From Cupriavidus necator (lineage in GTDB: Bacteria; Pseudomonadota; Gammaproteobacteria; Burkholderiales; Burkholderiaceae): DNA of 64,000 nt. Below are positions 44,151-58,723 of this stretch, piece by piece. The stretch lies in NCBI GenBank assembly GCA_022041995.1, contig CP074381.1, positions 2,356,001 to 2,420,000 on the forward strand, given 5' to 3'. The stretch's first letter is position 1, and every line of letters begins with the position of its first letter. The notes beneath the pieces were generated by a model. The model was not told the DNA's origin and searched no databases. It saw nothing but the letters and a program-made list of their open reading frames with translations. A program made the position numbers and the translations under genes.

Positions 44151-44857
44151 CATACGCCGCGCGCCGCGAGAATCTGCATCAGCCCCTCGGCCACCATCTT
44201 GCGGCCTTCGGCGTAGGCATCCAGCAACATTTCCCGGTTCTTGGTACTCAACGCCTTCACGAGCTTCTGCTCGATGTTGGCCTTCAGGTGCTGGTCGCGC
44301 AGCGTGATGTCGGCGGCCAGCGCACGGTAGCGGTCGGTGAGCCGCATCAGCCGCAGCGCCTCGCGCTTGAGCACCTTGTTCGGCGACAGCTCGAACACCG
44401 CGTCGTGGAATGCGCGATGGTGCTCGATCCATTCCGAGCGGTTTCCGGCCGCGAGCAGTTCGTCGAGTTCGGTCAGCATCGCCTTGAGCTGCTTGAGTTG
44501 CGCGGGCGTGGGCCACTCGATCGTGGAAAGCAGTTCCGCTTCCAGCAGTTGCCGCATCAGGTAAAGCTGGCGGGCCTCGTCGGTCGACAATGGCGCGACG
44601 AAGAAGCCCCGGTTCGGATCGTGCTCGATGATGCTTTCGGCCGCCAGCAGCTTCAGCGCCTCGCGCACGGGGACGCGGCTGATGCCGAAGCGGTCGGCCA
44701 GGTCGGATTGCCGTAGCTGCAGCCCGGGCGGCAACTGTCCGCGGTTGATGAGCTTGCGGATTTCCTGGGCGATCTGGGCGGGAATGTCGATGCCTTGTAG
44801 TTCTGCGGTGGCCACGATATGACTAGGTCTGAATGAGATATGCAATATTGCATTCAA
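44150..44857 (-). CDS. GntR-family regulator, FadR/FCD subfamily (copy C)
   Basis: A regulator of up to 235 residues. The winged helix has LRQSDLADRFGISRVPVREALKLLAAESI, nearly identical to the regulator at 14587, and the FCD domain carries RAFHDAVFELSP and LTDRYRALAAD. The longest start is a TTG at 44857 with GGAGG 5 bases upstream; a GTG at 44815 (VATAELQGIDIPAQ) matches the N-terminus of copy A better. A 14-base palindrome at 44840-44853 overlaps the first codons or leader, suggesting autoregulation. It is convergent with the porin and probably controls the adjacent meta-cleavage operons. Confidence 0.87.
   Translation of the reverse strand: MNAILHISFRPSHIVATAELQGIDIPAQIAQEIRKLINRGQLPPGLQLRQSDLADRFGISRVPVREALKLLAAESIIEHDPNRGFFVAPLSTDEARQLYLMRQLLEAELLSTIEWPTPAQLKQLKAMLTELDELLAAGNRSEWIEHHRAFHDAVFELSPNKVLKREALRLMRLTDRYRALAADITLRDQHLKANIEQKLVKALSTKNREMLLDAYAEGRKMVAEGLMQILAARGV
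44840..44853. promoter_or_regulatory. 14-base perfect palindrome, candidate GntR operator (site D)
   Basis: ATGCAATATTGCAT is its own reverse complement and is followed by TCAAT, recalling the ATTCAAT of sites A and B. It lies at the start of the GntR gene, a usual place for autoregulatory operators. Confidence 0.45.
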
Positions 44858-44974
44858 TCATACCTCCAATCGGCCACTCCAAGGCGAGATCCGCGCTTCG
44901 GTAGGCGATGAGCGGTCGCGCCCGCCGACACGTTCCTCCCGGAAGCGCTTCAGCACGTCCGACTCGCGCCAGCG

Positions 44975-45110
44975 CGCCAGCTTCACCGTTTTCTCAGTGG
45001 GCAGCCCCGGCATGTCGCGCCGCGCGATCACGAACAGCCGCTCCGTGAACAGCGGCGCCAAGCTGCAGCAATGATGCCCGCTCGCCTGGAAGAGCACGGC
45101 TAGGTCCGTC
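44975..45110 (-). pseudogene. fragment of a LysR-family effector-binding domain
   Basis: The minus strand reads QTDLAVLFQASGHH, then SLAPLFTERLFVIARRDMPG, the pattern of the middle of a LysR effector domain. A stop codon lies just upstream and the continuation is unrelated, so about 45 codons of the gene survive. It belongs to the decayed region next to guaA. Confidence 0.45.
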
Positions 45111-45131
45111 TGCTACCGAATGGGCAGCTTC

Positions 45132-45410
45132 GCTAGGTCACGGGGTTGCGCCCCTTCATCCGGGCGCCGGCCAGCCATTTCTCGGTCACGTCGCCAAAGG
45201 TCTTGGCGGCGGTCAGCCGGCGCTTCTCGCGCTGCTTCTCAAGTGCAGGGGACTTGCCCTAGGCAATGGCCTTCTTGGCGTCGATCAGCTTTTCGCGGGC
45301 CAGGGCCAGCGAGATGCCGGCCGTAGCGGCCGATGGTCAGCGTCTCACGGCAGCGGAAGGTGACGGTACCGGTGGGCGATACCGTCACATACATTCCATC
45401 GTGGTCAGAA
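45132..45410 (-). pseudogene. decayed tyrosine integrase (N-terminal DUF4102-type part)
   Basis: The minus strand reads SDHDGMYVTVSPTGTVTF, RETLTIGRYG, then in another frame ISLALAREKLIDAKKAIA, a stop, and EKQREKRRLTAAKTFGDV followed by TEKWLAGARM. This is the arm-binding N-terminus of DUF4102-type phage/island integrases, interrupted by an internal deletion, a frame change and two stops. The catalytic domain is absent. It ends about 70 bases from the guaA stop, where such integrases' attachment sites are known in other bacteria. It marks the probable edge of an old genomic island. Confidence 0.75.
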
Positions 45411-45477
45411 GCCCTTATTAATCTTTGGACTTAGGCTTGAGATTGCGCAATTTCGATAGTCCCCGAAGGACCCAGTT

Positions 45478-47071
<1,594 letters not shown>

Positions 47072-47097
<26 letters not shown>

Positions 47098-47695
47098 GAT
47101 GGGCCGATGGCGTGTCTTCCGGGATGGGCTCGGTCACGACTTCCGTGCCGGGACCATAGCCCGGCGGCGGCGTGATGACCGGCTCGCGCCGGTATTCTGG
47201 GGTATTCGTTTGGCGCGCCGCGGGGGCGACGCCGGGTTCCTTGCGGACTTCCTTCTTGTGTTCCTGTTCCTGCAGTGCGCGCTCGGCCTTCAGTTGCCTT
47301 TCGCGGTTGCGCACGCGCCTGGAAGCGGGAATCTGCACCAGCGCGAAAAACGCCAGCACCACTGCCATCACCGGCAGCCAGATCTTGCCCGCGCCGACCA
47401 GCGGCAGTTCCATGAACACCATCCAGGCAATGATCAGCACTGCGCTGGCCAGGTTCACATAGCCGGCCGTGCGCGCCACCGGTACCGTCAGTTGTCCGTT
47501 GAACGCTGCCTGCCACAGCAGCGCAGCCAGGCCGACCAGCGCCACGCCCAGCAACTGCCCGAACAGGGCCGGTTGCGGCTGCGGCAACTGCAGCGCAGCG
47601 TACAGCGTGGTGAACGGGGACATCAACAGCAGGATGCCCAGCAGCAAATCCACCAGGGCATCAAAAAACAGCACGGCTCGCAGCAATACCTTCAT
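47072..47695 (-). CDS. conserved membrane protein between guaB and guaA
   Basis: A 207-residue protein with four hydrophobic segments in the first ~120 residues (starting [20 protein letters not shown]) and a charged, proline-rich cytoplasmic tail containing [20 protein letters not shown] and [12 protein letters not shown] do not recognise a named family. Its place inside the gua cluster, overlapping guaA by 26 bases, is the main information; the tail is probably disordered. Confidence 0.75.
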
Positions 47696-47891
47696 TGGCG
47701 CTCCTCGTCATGGGCCCGGCCAATGTTGCGGCCGGCTGGTGTGGCCCACGTTCAGGCAACACCGGCGTGGCGAGCGGCCGGGCCGGATGGCATTCCGGTC
47801 AGGCGAAGGCGCCGCCCGCGGCAATGCGCCCTCGCCCCGACGATCTTGCGGCCGCGCACCGCCGCGAGGCGACGGGCGCAGCCGCTGCGCG

Positions 47892-49387
<1,496 letters not shown>

Positions 49388-49478
49388 CAGGAATGCGCGC
49401 TTTGCTGATGCACTGCAAAAGGGATTCCTCCATGTCGTCTGCTATGCTCGTTGTCCTTTTGTTCGGGCGAAGCGAAGT

Positions 49479-50438
49479 ATGGGAATCGGCGTATTGTGCG
49501 GGCTGCTGGCAGGCGCCTTCTGGGGCATGGTCTTTATCGCCCCCAAGCTGCTGCCCGTGTTCTCGCCGTGGGAGCTGGCCATCGGCCGCTACCTGGCCTA
49601 CGGGCTGGTCGCCTTCATGGCCGCGCTGCCGCTGATGACGCGCATCGCCCGCAAGCTGACCCGGGCGGACTGCGTGGCGCTGCTGCGCCAGGCCTTCACC
49701 GGCAACCTGCTCTACTACGTGCTGCTGGCCTTCGGCGTGCAGCTCGCCGGGGTGGGCCCCACCTCCCTGATCATTGGCATCCTGCCGATCTCCGTCACCA
49801 TCATGGGCCGGCGCGACCACGGCGCCGTGCCGCTGTCGCGGCTGATGTGGCCGCTGCTGGTGGTGGCCGCCGGCATCGCCTGCATCAATATCGACCTGTT
49901 CGGCGGCGGCCAGAGCGCCCACGCGGCGGCAGCCGGCGCGGCAGTCCGGCCGGTCTGGCAGAAACTGGCCGGGGTCTGCTGCGCGGCCGGCGCGCTGGTC
50001 TGCTGGACGCTCTACGCGGTCGATAACGCACGCTACCTGCAGCGCAACCCGCACTACAGCGGCAATGAATGGTCGGCGTTGTACGGGTTGTCGACCGGCG
50101 CGGTGTCGGCGGTGCTGGCCGTGATCGGCTGGCTGCTGGCGGGCGACACGCTGACCGCGGGCGACAGCGGCCGTGACTGGCAGTGGTTCTGGATGGTCAA
50201 CGCCGCGGTGGCGCTGGGCGCGTCGCTGATCGGCAACAACCTCTGGAACATTGCCAGCCGGCGGCTGCCGCTGACACTCTCGGGCCAGATGATCGTGTTC
50301 GAGACACTGTTCGCGCTGGCCTACGGCTTTGTCTTCGACCAGCGCTGGCCGCGGCCGCTGGAAATCGCCGCCATCGTGTTGCTGATGGTCGGCGTGGCCT
50401 GGTCGGTGCGCTTGCACGCCACCGACAAGTCTGCGTAG
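49479..50438 (+). CDS. EamA/DMT-superfamily transporter
   Basis: A 319-residue inner-membrane protein with ten hydrophobic helices in two EamA repeats: GIGVLCGLLAGAFWGMVFIAPK starts the first, and NNLWNIASRRLPLTLSGQMIVFETLFALAYGF is the hallmark of the second. DMT exporters move amino acids or metabolites; the substrate is unknown. The ATG at 49479 begins MGIGVLCG. A very long upstream extension of this frame lies antisense to guaB and is not coding. Confidence 0.85.
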   Translation: MGIGVLCGLLAGAFWGMVFIAPKLLPVFSPWELAIGRYLAYGLVAFMAALPLMTRIARKLTRADCVALLRQAFTGNLLYYVLLAFGVQLAGVGPTSLIIGILPISVTIMGRRDHGAVPLSRLMWPLLVVAAGIACINIDLFGGGQSAHAAAAGAAVRPVWQKLAGVCCAAGALVCWTLYAVDNARYLQRNPHYSGNEWSALYGLSTGAVSAVLAVIGWLLAGDTLTAGDSGRDWQWFWMVNAAVALGASLIGNNLWNIASRRLPLTLSGQMIVFETLFALAYGFVFDQRWPRPLEIAAIVLLMVGVAWSVRLHATDKSA

Positions 50439-50635
50439 ACTAGCGAACGATGGCGCGGGGGTCACACGCACCACGAACAACAGCTTTACCAGGGTCAAAC
50501 CGGCGCTACGGACCTGATGCCAGGCGGGCGCCAAGCCATCGCCGCGGCTGTCCTGCCGCGGCATCGCCATGCGCGCAGCCGGCGGCCCAGAAGGATTCCA
50601 AGCGTTACTTCCGAGTCACTTTAAGACGCCTCGCC

Positions 50636-51166
50636 ATGAAACGATCGTCCGCGCTGTGCCTGCTTGCCGCCGCCACTCTCGCCGTTCCCGTCCAGGCCCT
50701 TGCCTACTGGCAATGGCGCGACGCCAACGGCCGCATGGTCTACAGCGACGTGCCGCCGTCGGCGGCGGCAGCCAAGGTGTTGCGCGCCCCGGGCCGCTTT
50801 GCCGGCGAGTTCCAGCCGGTGGACGCCGCCAATGCCACGGCGCCCGCCACTGCTGCCCCTGCTGCCCCGCCTCCGGCCAAAGCCTCGGCCAAGCCCGCCG
50901 CGGCCCCGGCGCCGACGGCCGAAGAAGCCTTCCAGAAACGCCGCGAGGCCAGCCTGAAAGCCGCCACCGAAGAGGCCCGCAAGGAAACCGAGGCGGCTGA
51001 GCGCGAGGCCCGCTGCGCCCAGCTGCGCAGCTACGCCAACGGCCTGCAGCAAGGCATGCGCGCCGCGGTGGCGGGTCCGGACGGCTCGCTGCAGCACCTG
51101 AACAGCGACCAGCGCCAGGCCGAGATGCTCAAGACCAACGCCAGCCTCGAGAAAAACTGCAGCTGA
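50636..51166 (+). CDS. DUF4124-domain exported protein
   Basis: A 176-residue protein. The signal peptide ends VQALA, and the DUF4124 domain YWQWRDANGRMVYSDVPPS follows directly. Next comes an alanine/proline-rich linker (about residues 70-100) and a coiled-coil-like segment rich in E, A, K and R up to the C-terminus. Probably periplasmic; function unknown. The start at 50636 gives MKRSSALCLLAAATLAVP. A terminator follows 10 bases after the stop. Confidence 0.85.
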   Translation: MKRSSALCLLAAATLAVPVQALAYWQWRDANGRMVYSDVPPSAAAAKVLRAPGRFAGEFQPVDAANATAPATAAPAAPPPAKASAKPAAAPAPTAEEAFQKRREASLKAATEEARKETEAAEREARCAQLRSYANGLQQGMRAAVAGPDGSLQHLNSDQRQAEMLKTNASLEKNCS

Positions 51167-51176
51167 AGGCAATGAA

Positions 51177-51200
51177 AAACGGGGCGCATCGGCCCCGTTT
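51177..51200. terminator. bidirectional rho-independent terminator (DUF4124 gene / rnfH)
   Basis: A 9-base stem AAACGGGGC/GCCCCGTTT with a 6-base loop lies between two convergent genes, with A- and T-runs inside the stem ends that serve both directions. Confidence 0.8.
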
Positions 51201-51220
51201 GCATGCCTGGCAAGCTCTGC

Positions 51221-51568
51221 TCAACTGCTGCCGCGCAACCACTTCTGGCCTTCGCGCGTGCCGCCCGCGCGCTGCTTCTGCACCCGCTTGCGGCGCGCCT
51301 GCTTGGGATCGGCGGTCAAAGGCCGGTAAACCTCCACGCGGTCGCCTTCGCGCACCACCGTCTCCGGCGTCTTGAGCTTGCCGAAGATGCCCACCCGCAT
51401 GGTCGATGGGTCAACCTCCGGACAGGCCTGCTGCAGCCCGGAGCCGACGATGGCCGCGGCAATCGTGGTGCCGGCAGGCACGTCGATCTCCTTCAGGAAG
51501 ACGGTATCGGGCCGCGCATAGCAGACCGTGATATGCACCGTCCCTGCGCCGGTGTCAGTTGGCGCCAT
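51221..51568 (-). CDS. rnfH: RnfH-family ubiquitin-fold protein
   Basis: A 115-residue protein of the RnfH/UPF0125 family: HITVCYARPDTVFLKEIDVPAG, the VGIFGKLKTPETVVREGDRVEVYRPL core, and a basic tail ARRKRVQKQRA. It has a beta-grasp fold and unknown role; it habitually lies beside ratA in proteobacteria. Its start overlaps the ratA stop by 14 bases, so the two are co-translated. Confidence 0.92.
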   Translation of the reverse strand: MAPTDTGAGTVHITVCYARPDTVFLKEIDVPAGTTIAAAIVGSGLQQACPEVDPSTMRVGIFGKLKTPETVVREGDRVEVYRPLTADPKQARRKRVQKQRAGGTREGQKWLRGSS

Positions 51569-51992
51569 AGACCACCTCGGCCCGCTTGACGAAGGCGTCG
51601 ACAAAGGTATTGGCAATCATGCTGAAGACCGGGCCGATGATTTTTTCCAGCAGCAGGCTGGAAAACTCATAGTGCAGATGGAATTCGATCTTGCAGGCGT
51701 CTTCGCGCAGTGGCGTAAAGCGCCACGCGCCGTTGAAGGTCTTGAACGGCCCGTCGGCAAAGGTCATGTCAATGCGCGTGGGGCGTTCCTGCGTATTGCG
51801 GGTGTGGAAGAACTGCTGGATCCCTTTGAAGTGGATATGGATCTTGGCGTCGAGCATGGTATCGGTCTGCTCGAACACCTCCACGCCACCGCACCATGGA
51901 AGGAACTTGGGATAGTCCTCCACGCGCGTGACCAGGTCATACATCTGCGCGGCGGAGTGGCCGAGCAGTACGGATTTATGGACGTCTGCCAT
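51555..51992 (-). CDS. ratA: RatA-type START-domain protein
   Basis: A 145-residue protein of the polyketide-cyclase/START fold: KSVLLGHSAAQMYDLVTRVEDYPKFLPWC at the N-terminus, FKTFNGAWRFTPL in the middle and a long C-terminal helix LLEKIIGPVFSMIANTFVDAFVKRA. E. coli RatA was described as a 70S ribosome-association toxin, and its mitochondrial relative COQ10 binds ubiquinone; the quinone link may be the ancestral role. The start at 51992 is chosen by family length. It is divergent from smpB, the usual arrangement. Confidence 0.92.
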   Translation of the reverse strand: MADVHKSVLLGHSAAQMYDLVTRVEDYPKFLPWCGGVEVFEQTDTMLDAKIHIHFKGIQQFFHTRNTQERPTRIDMTFADGPFKTFNGAWRFTPLREDACKIEFHLHYEFSSLLLEKIIGPVFSMIANTFVDAFVKRAEVVYGAN

Positions 51993-52170
51993 GAATGGGA
52001 AAATCTGGCTTGCGGCCATGCCGCACGCTATGCGCGGCAGGCATGCGCCTGTGCCGGGGCTGGTTTGCTAGAATTCGGATTTTAGCCGACACGCGCGCCC
52101 CGCGGCATCCTGCCATGTGGCGCTGCAGCGAAACGGCTGAATTCCACCCTACCGCACCCCACCCGCACGC

Positions 52171-52623
52171 ATGACCATTGCAGATAACAAAAAGGCCTTC
52201 TTCGATTACTTCATCGAGGAGCGCTATGAGGCCGGGATCGTGCTGGAAGGCTGGGAGGTCAAGGCAATCCGCGCCGGGCGGGTGCAGATCAAGGAGGGCT
52301 ACGTGGTGGTGCGCGACGCCGAGATGTTCCTGATCGGCGCCCATATCAGCCCGCTGCAAAGCGCCTCCACCCACGTCAATCCCGACCCGGTGCGAACCCG
52401 CAAGCTGCTGCTCAAGGCTGACGAGATCAAGAAGCTGATCGGCAAGGTCGAGCAGCGCGGCTACACGCTGGTCCCGCTGAACCTGCACTACACGCGCGGC
52501 CGCGTCAAATGCGAGATCGGGCTGGCCAAGGGCAAGAAGCAGTTCGACAAGCGCGAGACCGAGAAACAGCGCGACTGGCAGCGCGAGAAGGCCCGCATCA
52601 TGAAGGGCGACACCAAGGACTGA
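52171..52623 (+). CDS. smpB: SsrA-binding protein
   Basis: A 150-residue protein that binds tmRNA and brings it to stalled ribosomes. [32 protein letters not shown] and the [28 protein letters not shown] segment are diagnostic, and the basic C-terminal tail ends [13 protein letters not shown]. Normal length, intact. The tmRNA gene itself is not in this window. Confidence 0.97.
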   Translation: MTIADNKKAFFDYFIEERYEAGIVLEGWEVKAIRAGRVQIKEGYVVVRDAEMFLIGAHISPLQSASTHVNPDPVRTRKLLLKADEIKKLIGKVEQRGYTLVPLNLHYTRGRVKCEIGLAKGKKQFDKRETEKQRDWQREKARIMKGDTKD

Positions 52624-52663
52624 GCCCCGGCACCACGCTGCCGCGGCGCGTCCGTCAGTCCCT

Positions 52664-53596
52664 TCAGGCAGCCTTCTGCTGCCCCTTCACGATCTGCAGG
52701 GCGGACGCGATCATGCTGCTCATCTCGCCCATATTGCCCGGCACGATCAGCGTATTGCCCTGCTTGGCCAGGTTGCCGAACGCGGCCACGTATTCCTCGG
52801 CCACCTTCAGGTTGACCGCATCCATGCCGCCTTCGGTGCGGATCGCATTGCCGATCTTCTGGATCGCCTGCGCATTGGCCTCGGCCACCGCCAGGATCGC
52901 GCTCGCCTCGCCCTGCGCCCTGTTGATGGCGGCCTGCCGCTCGCCCTCTGACTTCTGGATCGCCGCCTCGCGCGCGCCAGTGGCCAGGTTGATCTGCTCC
53001 TGGCGCTTGCCCTCCGACGCGGCGATCAGCGCGCGCTTTTCACGCTCGGCGGTGATCTGCGCCTGCATCGCGTGCAGGATCTCCTTGGGCGGGGTCAGGT
53101 CCTTGATCTCGTAGCGCAGCACCTTGACGCCCCAGTTGGCGGCAGCCTCATCCAGCGCGTTGACCACGCTGTGGTTGATGAACTCGCGCTCCTCGAAGGT
53201 CTTGTCCAGCTCCAGCTTGCCGATCACCGAGCGCAGCGTCGTCTGCGACAGCTGCGTGATCGCCACCACGAAATTGCTCGACCCATACGATGCCTTCATC
53301 GGGTCCGTGACCTGGAAGTACAGCACGCCATCGACCTGCAGCTGCGTGTTGTCCCTGGTGATGCAGACCTGGCTGGGCACGTCCAGCGGGATTTCCTTGA
53401 GCACGTGCTTGTAGGCGACGCGATCGACGAACGGCACCACGATCGACAGCCCCGGCGTCAGCGTCGCATGGTAGCGGCCAAGGCGCTCGAGCACCCAGGC
53501 ATGCTGCTGCGGCACGATCTTGATGCCCTTGGCAATCAGCACGATGACGGCAATGAGGATGATCAGCGGCAACAAACCAAGCTGAAATGCGAGCAT
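52664..53596 (-). CDS. SPFH/stomatin-like protein (paraslipin/QmcA type)
   Basis: A 310-residue membrane-anchored SPFH protein. An N-terminal hydrophobic segment (residues 5-25) is followed by GIKIVPQQHAWVLERLGRYH and the SPFH core with VPSQVCITRDNTQLQVDGVLYFQV. A coiled coil of repeated REAAIQKSEGERQAAINRAQGEA covers residues ~210-250. It forms large oligomers that organise membrane proteases or microdomains. The NfeD gene immediately upstream is its usual partner. Confidence 0.9.
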   Translation of the reverse strand: MLAFQLGLLPLIILIAVIVLIAKGIKIVPQQHAWVLERLGRYHATLTPGLSIVVPFVDRVAYKHVLKEIPLDVPSQVCITRDNTQLQVDGVLYFQVTDPMKASYGSSNFVVAITQLSQTTLRSVIGKLELDKTFEEREFINHSVVNALDEAAANWGVKVLRYEIKDLTPPKEILHAMQAQITAEREKRALIAASEGKRQEQINLATGAREAAIQKSEGERQAAINRAQGEASAILAVAEANAQAIQKIGNAIRTEGGMDAVNLKVAEEYVAAFGNLAKQGNTLIVPGNMGEMSSMIASALQIVKGQQKAA

Positions 53597-53696
53597 GTAA
53601 CGACCCTCCAGACAGAAGACAGCACAACGGAGCCGCCAGGCGGCGGCAGGCGGATCGCAGCGCAACAACTGCCGCGCTGCGCAATAAGACAGGGCT

Positions 53697-54119
53697 TCAG
53701 CGGGGAGACACGACCAGGGTGCTGCCGCGCACCGCGACGATGCGGTGGCGGCCTGGCGCGGCGGCACAGTCGGGCGCCAGCTCCACCGTCCAGTCAGCGC
53801 CGCGGTACGGCACGCGGGCGCGCCCGTTGGCGTCCCAGCCGGGCACGTCGAGCTCCTGGCCGATATCGATATTGACGTTGGGATCGGCGGCGGCATTGCC
53901 GCGCTGCAGCTTGCCAAAGCGGGTGCGGCGCAGGCCGGCGATCAGCACCGCCGCGACCAGTGCTGCCACCAGCGTCTGCGCGGCCGGCGACAACCCCAGC
54001 AGGGCTCCCACTCCGCCGGCGGCCAGCCCCACCGCTACCATCAGCAGGTAAAAGGTGCCGGTGTTCAGCTCGATGATTACCAGCGCGACCGCTGCCACGA
54101 ACCAGATGTAGTACGCCAT
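53697..54119 (-). CDS. NfeD-family membrane protein
   Basis: A 140-residue short NfeD protein: three hydrophobic segments in residues ~5-75 (YYIWFVAAVALVIIELNTGTFY first), then a C-terminal OB-fold with VNIDIGQELDVPGWDANGRARVPYRGADW. It partners the stomatin-like protein encoded downstream. The gap is 100 bases, and the two are transcribed in the same direction. Confidence 0.9.
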   Translation of the reverse strand: MAYYIWFVAAVALVIIELNTGTFYLLMVAVGLAAGGVGALLGLSPAAQTLVAALVAAVLIAGLRRTRFGKLQRGNAAADPNVNIDIGQELDVPGWDANGRARVPYRGADWTVELAPDCAAAPGRHRIVAVRGSTLVVSPR

Positions 54120-54155
54120 CCAAGCTCCCGTTCGTCCAGATACATCCCGAAAAGT

Positions 54156-54189
54156 AAAAACCCCGCAGCGCCTTTCAGCGTCTGCGGGG
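54156..54189 (-). terminator. ppsA: rho-independent terminator after ppsA
   Basis: On the minus strand an 8-base stem CTGCGGGG pairs with CCCCGCAG around a loop with a further GCG/CGC stem, followed by TTTTT. It ends ppsA transcription before the NfeD gene. Confidence 0.8.
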
Positions 54190-54271
54190 CAGTAGCAACA
54201 CCTGACGCAGGGCCGGTGCCTGCCGGCTGCCAGAAGGCGCCGGCAATATCGTTATTGTGACGTCAAATGCT

Positions 54272-56656
<2,385 letters not shown>

Positions 56657-56936
56657 GAGAGCCTCAAAACAAAGTAGGAAACTTGTCGCGCATGCCCGGT
56701 ATGTTCTTGGTGTTCTGTTCCCGGACTGATCGCTTGGCTAAGCAACCCCGAACTGGCGCTGCGGACCTAGGCGCTACGGCTCTCATCGCGCAGCGCACAT
56801 TGTCGACAATTCCGGACCCGGTTTGTTGCACGGGTGGGCACCTTGCGGAATTGCTTAGCGAAAAGATCGCCGCTATTCTACCGTGCTGCGCCGCACTTTT
56901 CTGCGGAAGATTGAATCTATTTATTGCGCAATCCCC

Positions 56937-57854
56937 ATGTCCTTGCCAGAAGTGCCCGGGGCGGCAATGTCCGCACCCCAGCCTGGAACGCAGCCTGAAG
57001 CCCCCGCCACCGCCACGACCCAGGCCGGCGAGCGCCCTGCGGTCCGCACCGTGTTTATCGTCTCGGATGGCACCGGCATCACGGCGGAGACGTTCAGCCA
57101 CTCCATCCTGGCCCAGTTTGAAATGCGTTTCCGCAAGGTGCGCATGCCCTTCGTCGATACCCCGGAAAAAGCACATATCGCCGTCGGCAAGATCAATGAG
57201 GCATTCCACAACGAAGGCGTGCCGCCCATTGTTTTCACCACGCTGGTCAACCAGGAAGCGAACAAGGCACTGCGCCGCGCCAAGGCAATGATCCTGGACA
57301 TGTTCCAGACCTTCATCGAGCCGCTTGAGAAAGAACTGGGCCTGAAGTCCACCCACGCCATCGGCCGCTTCCACCAGAATGCGGACACCGAGGCCTACAA
57401 GAACCGGATCGAGGCGATCAACTTCTCGCTGGCGCATGATGACGGCCAGTCACACAAGAACCTGGAAGAAGCCGATGTGATCCTGGTGGGCGTGTCGCGC
57501 AGCGGCAAGACCCCTACCAGCCTCTACCTGGCCATGCAATACGGGCTGAAGGCGGCCAATTACCCGCTGATCCCCGACGATTTCGAGCGCGGCCGGCTGC
57601 CATCGGCGTTGTATGCGTTCAAGCCGAAGATCTTCGGCCTGTCGATCGATCCGCAGCGCCTGACCGAGATCCGCAACGAGCGCCGCCCCGGCAGCAAGTA
57701 TGCAGCGCTGGAAAACTGCCGTTATGAGGTCAACGAGGCCGAGGCAATGATGCGGCGCGAAGGCATCAAATGGCTCTCATCGACGCACAAATCCATTGAG
57801 GAAATCGCGACCACGATCCTGCAAGAGATCAAGGTCGATCGCGACAACTACTAA
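56937..57854 (+). CDS. ppsR: phosphoenolpyruvate synthase regulatory protein (kinase/pyrophosphorylase)
   Basis: A DUF299 protein that inactivates PpsA by ADP-dependent phosphorylation of a threonine next to the catalytic histidine and reactivates it by phosphorolysis. [25 protein letters not shown] opens the conserved part, and the P-loop-like [15 protein letters not shown] lies near residue 190. Two ATGs are possible, 56937 (305 residues) and 56967 (295 residues); both precede a nonconserved Ala/Pro/Thr-rich stretch. Divergent pairing with ppsA supports the function. Confidence 0.93.
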   Translation: MSLPEVPGAAMSAPQPGTQPEAPATATTQAGERPAVRTVFIVSDGTGITAETFSHSILAQFEMRFRKVRMPFVDTPEKAHIAVGKINEAFHNEGVPPIVFTTLVNQEANKALRRAKAMILDMFQTFIEPLEKELGLKSTHAIGRFHQNADTEAYKNRIEAINFSLAHDDGQSHKNLEEADVILVGVSRSGKTPTSLYLAMQYGLKAANYPLIPDDFERGRLPSALYAFKPKIFGLSIDPQRLTEIRNERRPGSKYAALENCRYEVNEAEAMMRREGIKWLSSTHKSIEEIATTILQEIKVDRDNY

Positions 57855-57860
57855 GCAAGA

Positions 57861-57883
57861 AAAGCGGCCGCTCAGGCCGCTTT
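57861..57883. terminator. bidirectional terminator (ppsR / RNA methyltransferase)
   Basis: A perfect 9-base stem AAAGCGGCC/GGCCGCTTT with loop GCTCA lies 6 bases after the ppsR stop, followed by TCTTCTT. It also serves the convergent methyltransferase gene. Confidence 0.82.
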
Positions 57884-57907
57884 CTTCTTGCTCCTGCCTG
57901 CGCATCC

Positions 57908-58689
57908 TCAGGCGGCGCGCCGCTGGCGCACTGCCTCGAACAGGCAGATGGCGGTCGCCGCCGCCACATTCAGTGATTCCAGCCCCCCGGCTGCGGGATG
58001 CCCACCTTGCGCGTGACGTGCGCCATCCAGGCGTCGCTGACCCCCGCCCCCTCGTTGCCGACCACCCAGGCCACCGGCGCGCGCAGATCGGTATCGAATA
58101 CCGCGGCATCCGCGTGCGACGAAGTCGCCAGCAGCGGCACCGCGAGGCGCGGCGCCAGCGACTCAAGCGTGCAGTGCTCGACGATATTCAGGTGAAAGTT
58201 GGCGCCCATGCCCGCACGCAGCGTCTTGACCGACCAGGCAAAGGCACAGCCGGTGGCAAGGAAGGCATGCTGGATGCCGGCGGCGGCGGCGCTACGCAGG
58301 ATTGACCCGACATTGCCGGCATCCTGCACCCCGTCCAGGATGATGCAGTCTTGTTCGATCCGCGCCGGCAGGTGCCCGACCGGCGTCTCGATCACCAGCA
58401 TCAGGTCGATGCCATTGACCACGCCGCTGATCTGCGTGAACAGTGCATCGGCCAGCACAACCACGCGCTCGGCCTCAATCAGCGCCAGCACCGGCGCCAC
58501 CTCGGCGTGGTCGTAGTGCCGTTCCGACACCACGCAGGTGACGGGCTGGCCGCGCGCGGCCACATAGGCCTGCGCCAGGTGCACGCCGTCGAGCAGCGAC
58601 TGCCCTGCCTTGCGGCGCTGGTGCGTGGAAGTGGCCAGGGCCTTCAGATGCTTGAAGAGCGCGTTGTCGCGCGAGGTGACGTGCTTCAC
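57908..58689 (-). CDS. TrmH/SpoU-family RNA 2'-O-methyltransferase (frameshift near C-terminus)
   Basis: An RNA ribose methyltransferase of about 260 residues when repaired. An N-terminal substrate-binding domain starts VKHVTSRDNALFKHLKALA (GTG at 58689). The SPOUT knot has LDGVQDAGNVGSILRSAAAAG, WVVGNEGAGVS and VGIPQPGG. The sequenced frame ends at GGWNH because the C-run at 57983-57988 lacks one base; restored it reads GGLESLNVAAATAICLFEAV, the conserved knot end, with a stop at 57908. The exact RNA target cannot be told from sequence. Confidence 0.88.
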
Positions 58690-58723
58690 GATGCGGGAAT
58701 TGTCGGGATACGCCGGTTGCCCT

